Shown piece by piece: positions 6,880 to 9,157 of a stretch of 9,157 nt of DNA (position 1 is the stretch's first letter; each line of letters opens with the position of its first letter). The notes under the pieces were generated by a model. That model was not told where the DNA came from and made no database searches. It saw only the letters and a list, made by a program, of their open reading frames with translations. Made by a program: the position numbers and the translations under genes. The stretch covers positions 1 to 9,157 of the forward strand of contig JAITBB010000070.1 in NCBI GenBank assembly GCA_031283795.1, given 5' to 3'. The DNA is from Rickettsiales bacterium (lineage in GTDB: Bacteria > Pseudomonadota > Alphaproteobacteria > Rickettsiales > UBA1997).

Positions 6880-6914
6880 GCTATCTCATTTGTTAATCAT
6901 TCTGCATTAAAAAC

Positions 6915-6948
6915 TTGCATTTATAACTTCAGCAGAGTACATATGTAC
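6915..6948 (+). promoter_or_regulatory. Weak candidate promoter of tRNA-Lys with a 12-base palindrome
   Basis: TTGCAT (6915-6920) and TACATA (6938-6943) are 17 bases apart but match consensus only three of six each. The -10 falls inside a perfect palindrome, GTACATATGTAC (6937-6948). If used, the tRNA-Lys transcript would carry a leader of roughly 85 bases that includes the hairpin at 6991-7017. The promoter call is tentative; the palindrome is certain. Confidence 0.25.
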
Positions 6949-6990
6949 CACAGGCAGAACAAATTGATTTGTCAGATCCTGTCGTGACTC

Positions 6991-7017
6991 ATCCGGTGTA
7001 CCGGAGTACCACCGGAT
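6991..7017 (+). other. Strong hairpin upstream of tRNA-Lys
   Basis: ATCCGGTG (6991-6998) pairs perfectly with CACCGGAT (7010-7017). The stem continues with TAC/GTA (6999-7001 with 7006-7008), a single bulged C (7009) and a CGGA tetraloop, giving about 11 base pairs. No T run follows, so it is not a standard terminator. It lies 16 bases before the tRNA-Lys 5' end and may be a processing or leader structure, or a protein-binding site. Confidence 0.6.
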
Positions 7018-7033
7018 AGGGGAACCATCATGG

Positions 7034-7109
7034 GGGTGCGTAGCTCAGTTGGTAGAGCAATTGACTCTTAATCAATGGGTCAAGGGTTCGAATCCCTTCG
7101 CGCCCACCA
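7034..7109 (+). tRNA. tRNA-Lys (anticodon CTT)
   Basis: A 76-base tRNA with a complete cloverleaf. The acceptor GGGTGCG pairs with CGCGCCC (one U-G pair), the D-stem is GCTC/GAGC, and the anticodon stem ATTGA/TCAAT carries the loop CTCTTAA, so the anticodon is CUU (7067-7069). The variable loop is GGGTC, the T-arm is AAGGG-TTCGAAT-CCCTT, the discriminator is A, and CCA is encoded. It reads AAG codons. It diverges from tRNA-Gly across 196 bases. No copy of its 3' end is seen elsewhere in the window, so there is no sign of an integrated element bounded by it. Confidence 0.96.
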
Positions 7110-7125
7110 TATTCTTCAGGGGTTT

Positions 7126-7480
7126 ATGAGGTTTTGTAAAAATTATGGGCCCTACTTGTAAGAGCGAATCAAAAAAGGATTCATAGAATATTCAGCCGAA
7201 TTAAAATCAAGACTGGCACATTGGGACTTCAGTGAACAGGCGGGAAGGGCCTCTGACCATTTTACACTGCCAGGCTTTGGCGGAGAGCCGGCAACGTACT
7301 TCGGAGTCACCAGCTGAGATGGTGATGGAGCAATGGAGACTGGTAGAAAATGTTCTGAAGATTAGCTGGAACGATGCAATGGCAGTGATAATACGGAGAA
7401 AATATAAATTTTGGTGCAGATGAAAAATGTTTGGGCTAGATTCTCTACTTAGATACGATGCGGACCAGATACCGGAATAA
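7126..7480 (+). pseudogene. Possible decayed gene downstream of tRNA-Lys
   Basis: Three coding-like pieces lie in sequence. From ATG 7126 a frame reads 11 codons to TAA 7159-7161 and then continues open for 51 codons (7162-7314, containing GFIEYSAELKSRLAHWDF and DHFTLPGFGGEPATYF) to TGA 7315-7317. A +1 frame then carries SPAEMVMEQWRLVENVLKI and ends at TGA 7421-7423. The same frame resumes with MFGLDSLLRYDADQIPE to TAA 7478-7480. Purine-first codon bias is visible in each piece. Joining them gives a protein of about 110 residues broken by two stops and one frameshift. I do not recognise a family. An alternative entry is ATG 7145, whose frame reaches the long piece by a -1 step at A AAA AAG (7171-7177). 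It may also be non-coding sequence that only looks like genes. Confidence 0.33.
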
Positions 7481-7496
7481 TAATAGTAATAATGAA

Positions 7497-7622
7497 ATGA
7501 GCAAACCCACGGCGGTGTCCATGGATCCGGCATCACTTTCGACAATTATAGGGGTTCTTGGAAAGAATCCTAGTGGCGATGGAGACAAAGGGGAAAATGA
7601 ACCTAGGGGAAATCCCGTCTGA
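7497..7622 (+). CDS. Possible small protein, 41 residues, function unknown
   Basis: An open frame from ATG 7497 to TGA 7620-7622 encodes a soluble peptide. Its first half is short-chain and hydrophobic (SLSTIIGVLGKN), and the second half is rich in Gly, Asp, Glu, Asn and Pro. Codons show a purine-first bias. There is no Shine-Dalgarno sequence; the upstream bases are an A/T triplet run. It ends 23 bases before the convergent methyltransferase stop. Its composition resembles that of the 55-residue frame at 6587-6754, but I see no alignable repeat. It could be the tail of the decayed gene just upstream. Support is weak. Confidence 0.25.
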   Translation: MSKPTAVSMDPASLSTIIGVLGKNPSGDGDKGENEPRGNPV

Positions 7623-7645
7623 AGTTATCCTAGGCCTATAATTTT

Positions 7646-8413
7646 CTACAATTGGTTAAAGTTTGCAAACCTTGTGTCTACGTATATGTTATTAACCCAG
7701 CTACCTGCGACATATCTGTAGTCTTTTAGTTCCATAAACCTATTGAGCGAATCAATATATCCATCTTGACTATGGTCTATTTCAGTCATAAATACTCTTG
7801 GACGGTATTTTTGCCAATCCATTCGCTTTATTATTTCCATATCCAGGCCTTCCACATCAATACTCATGAAATCTATTTCTCTATTGGAAAAATGCTTCGC
7901 AAGAACGTCATTAACGTCGACAAGTGGTAGTTCTATAGCTCTGTATGGCGTTGGCGCGTTCCGACTATCCGCCATTTTCTTTGAAAAAGTATTCCAGCCA
8001 CTTAATGCTCGGTCAAAATCGTAGTATGTCGCCGATTTCTCTCCACTGAAGCTAATGCCCACATTCAAAAATATGTCTCGTGGGCGAAGTTTTCTGGTGA
8101 TTTCTTTAAAAATTGGATTTGGGTCTACCAGAACTCCCTGTCCACCTTTTCTATAGAAGTAGTATGTGTTATTGCATATTGTTGGCTCATTTGAGCCTAT
8201 TTCCATATAGGAGATTTTATTGTTTCTGTCGAACATATAGTGGAGCAGCATTTCAACAATTCTATCCTCCCCAAATTGGGCATGGGTTGTTATGTTTAAG
8301 AGATTTTGAGGGGATGGGGGTAACTTTTTTAAAAGTTTTCCCCTCAAACTCCGTCTCAACTTTCGAAACGGTATTAACGTACAAAAAAATCTTATCAGGA
8401 ATCTTCTTATCAT
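7646..8413 (-). CDS. FkbM family SAM-dependent methyltransferase
   Basis: A complete 255-residue protein of the FkbM methyltransferase family, which methylates hydroxyl groups of sugars or other small molecules and is common in surface-polysaccharide loci. The SAM-binding motif I is EIGSNEP (71-77), followed by a strand ending in VLVDPNP (94-100), and the family's DFMSIDVEGLDMEII segment is at 181-195. The N terminus (RRFLIRFF...IPFRKLRRSLRGK) is a hydrophobic-basic segment like those on many surface-glycan enzymes and may hold the protein at the inner membrane. The start has a TGGAG (8421-8425) 7 bases upstream; a TATAAA further up (8446-8441) lacks a matching -35. By eye the region is more AT-rich than pnp or tmk. 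It lies downstream of a broken glycosyltransferase on the same strand. The substrate cannot be told from sequence. Confidence 0.88.
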   Translation of the reverse strand: MIRRFLIRFFCTLIPFRKLRRSLRGKLLKKLPPSPQNLLNITTHAQFGEDRIVEMLLHYMFDRNNKISYMEIGSNEPTICNNTYYFYRKGGQGVLVDPNPIFKEITRKLRPRDIFLNVGISFSGEKSATYYDFDRALSGWNTFSKKMADSRNAPTPYRAIELPLVDVNDVLAKHFSNREIDFMSIDVEGLDMEIIKRMDWQKYRPRVFMTEIDHSQDGYIDSLNRFMELKDYRYVAGSWVNNIYVDTRFANFNQL

Positions 8414-8512
8414 TTTTATTCTCCATTTATAACTTAAAAATTTATATAAACTAAAGCCCTGCGGCTAGTAACCCTTTGCCTCTTATGGCATAAAACAAAA
8501 ACTATATTATTA

Positions 8513-9157
8513 CTAGTTATCTGCAATCGCTATTTTTTCTATTTTGATAAAAGGAATAAAGCATTGGTTCCAGGGTTTATCGGTAAAATGAGCTATAACC
8601 GCATTCTTCTGCTCATTTTTGATGTACCCATCACTGAATTCTGAGTTTATTCTCCTTAGAACATTTATTCTGTCGAGCATATCGTAGCGGTGTGCCAGAA
8701 TTTTATACCTGCCATTAAAATATATGTTCATTGTGTCCTGCTCTGCACATCTTATACATGCACCACTCCGACCATGTTCCACCAATTTACCGGCTGCATC
8801 CTTATCCCGCCATTGTTTGCAGTCCATAGGAAGACACCGCTATTAAAGTACACTCCCCCCGCACTTTCGGAATCCAATTTATATCGCTATTTACCCTAAT
8901 ATCATTGCGGCACCCAACGCATACCCATTGAGATTATCTCTCCATAGTTTTTCTACGCCATCAATTACTATCACATTACAGTCGAGGTATATGGCACGGT
9001 CAATGCTTGGCTTTAGCCGTGGGAACAATATGCGTGACAAATCATCTAAGTGCTTTCCACACCATGGGCTACACCTACTAAATTCCTTCTCAGCGTCGAC
9101 GGGTATGAACTCTATACTATTGAAACTTGGAAACTTTTCACACATGCCTGTTATTTG
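8513..9157 (-). pseudogene. Family 8 glycosyltransferase, frameshifted, 5' end outside window
   Basis: Read on the - strand, the first piece (to TAG/TAA near 8891) carries the GT8 core DDLSRILFPRL...IDRAIYLDCNVIVIDGVEKLW...GYALGAAMI. A middle piece in another frame (8883-8827) reads YKLDSESAGGVYFNSGVFL, the hallmark GT8 YFNSGV motif. The last piece, back in the first frame from 8827, reads MDCKQWRDKDAAGK...AEQDTMNIYFNGRYKIL...AVIAHFTDKPWN, including the GT8 EQD and H(Y/F)TxKPW motifs. Three single-base losses (near 8894, 8877 and 8827) would restore one frame; at least two shifts are required. The metal-binding DxD is DCN here, which also points to loss of function. GT8 enzymes add hexoses to LPS or other glycans. 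Sequencing error is the alternative explanation. Confidence 0.8.

Noticed and set aside
7232..7423. 63-codon + strand frame read as an independent gene
   Set aside because: Its first third overlaps a better-looking frame (7162-7317). Only the part from about 7315 looks coding, so it is treated as one piece of the decayed gene.
7421..7423. TGA read as tryptophan to join pieces of the decayed frame
   Set aside because: TGA ends the intact murD-like gene in this window and Trp is encoded by TGG throughout, so there is no support for a changed code.
7207..7545. 112-codon open frame on the - strand between tRNA-Lys and the methyltransferase
   Set aside because: It is rich in Cys, Trp, Ser and His, includes a Tyr run made by the A/T triplet repeat, has no ribosome binding site, and lies opposite coding-like + strand pieces.

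Overview
The window looks like a piece of an alphaproteobacterial chromosome, probably from a host-associated lineage. The evidence is an alphaproteobacterial-type tRNA pair with encoded CCA, a chromosomal parABS module, moderate-to-low GC, heavy use of ATA, AGA and AGG codons, and several decayed reading frames. The assignment rests on family resemblance read by eye. I cannot name a genus.

Left block, + strand (1-4788): the 3' part of pnp (polynucleotide phosphorylase), then a 102-base gap that carries a near-consensus parS site directly in front of parA. parA and parB overlap by 14 bases. They are followed by a 477-residue protein with the layout of MurD (UDP-N-acetylmuramoylalanine-D-glutamate ligase) but without its ATP-binding and catalytic motifs, and then by tmk (thymidylate kinase). 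Gaps are short (17 and 28 bases), so parA-parB-murD-like-tmk is probably one transcription unit, with a modest terminator at the tmk stop codon. The usual alphaproteobacterial neighbours of parAB (mnmG/rsmG) and of tmk (holB) are not seen here.

Middle block (4909-6517, - strand): a complete gpmI (cofactor-independent phosphoglycerate mutase) with a textbook sigma70-type promoter and a good ribosome binding site. It converges on tmk.

Right-centre (6518-7645): a gene-poor interval with two divergent tRNA genes, tRNA-Gly(CCC) on - and tRNA-Lys(CUU) on +. They are separated by 196 bases that hold three dyad-symmetric elements. Small open frames and what looks like a decayed gene lie on either side. 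This interval and its flanks hold most of the unexplained structure.

Right end (7646-9157, - strand): an intact FkbM-family methyltransferase, preceded in transcription order by a family 8 glycosyltransferase that is broken by frameshifts and has lost an Asp of its DxD motif. Both are typical of surface-polysaccharide loci, and the locus probably continues past the window edge.

The most notable item is the MurD-derived apparent pseudoenzyme co-transcribed with the chromosome-partition genes. Its frame is intact over 477 codons while every catalytic motif is replaced, which suggests selection for a non-enzymatic role.
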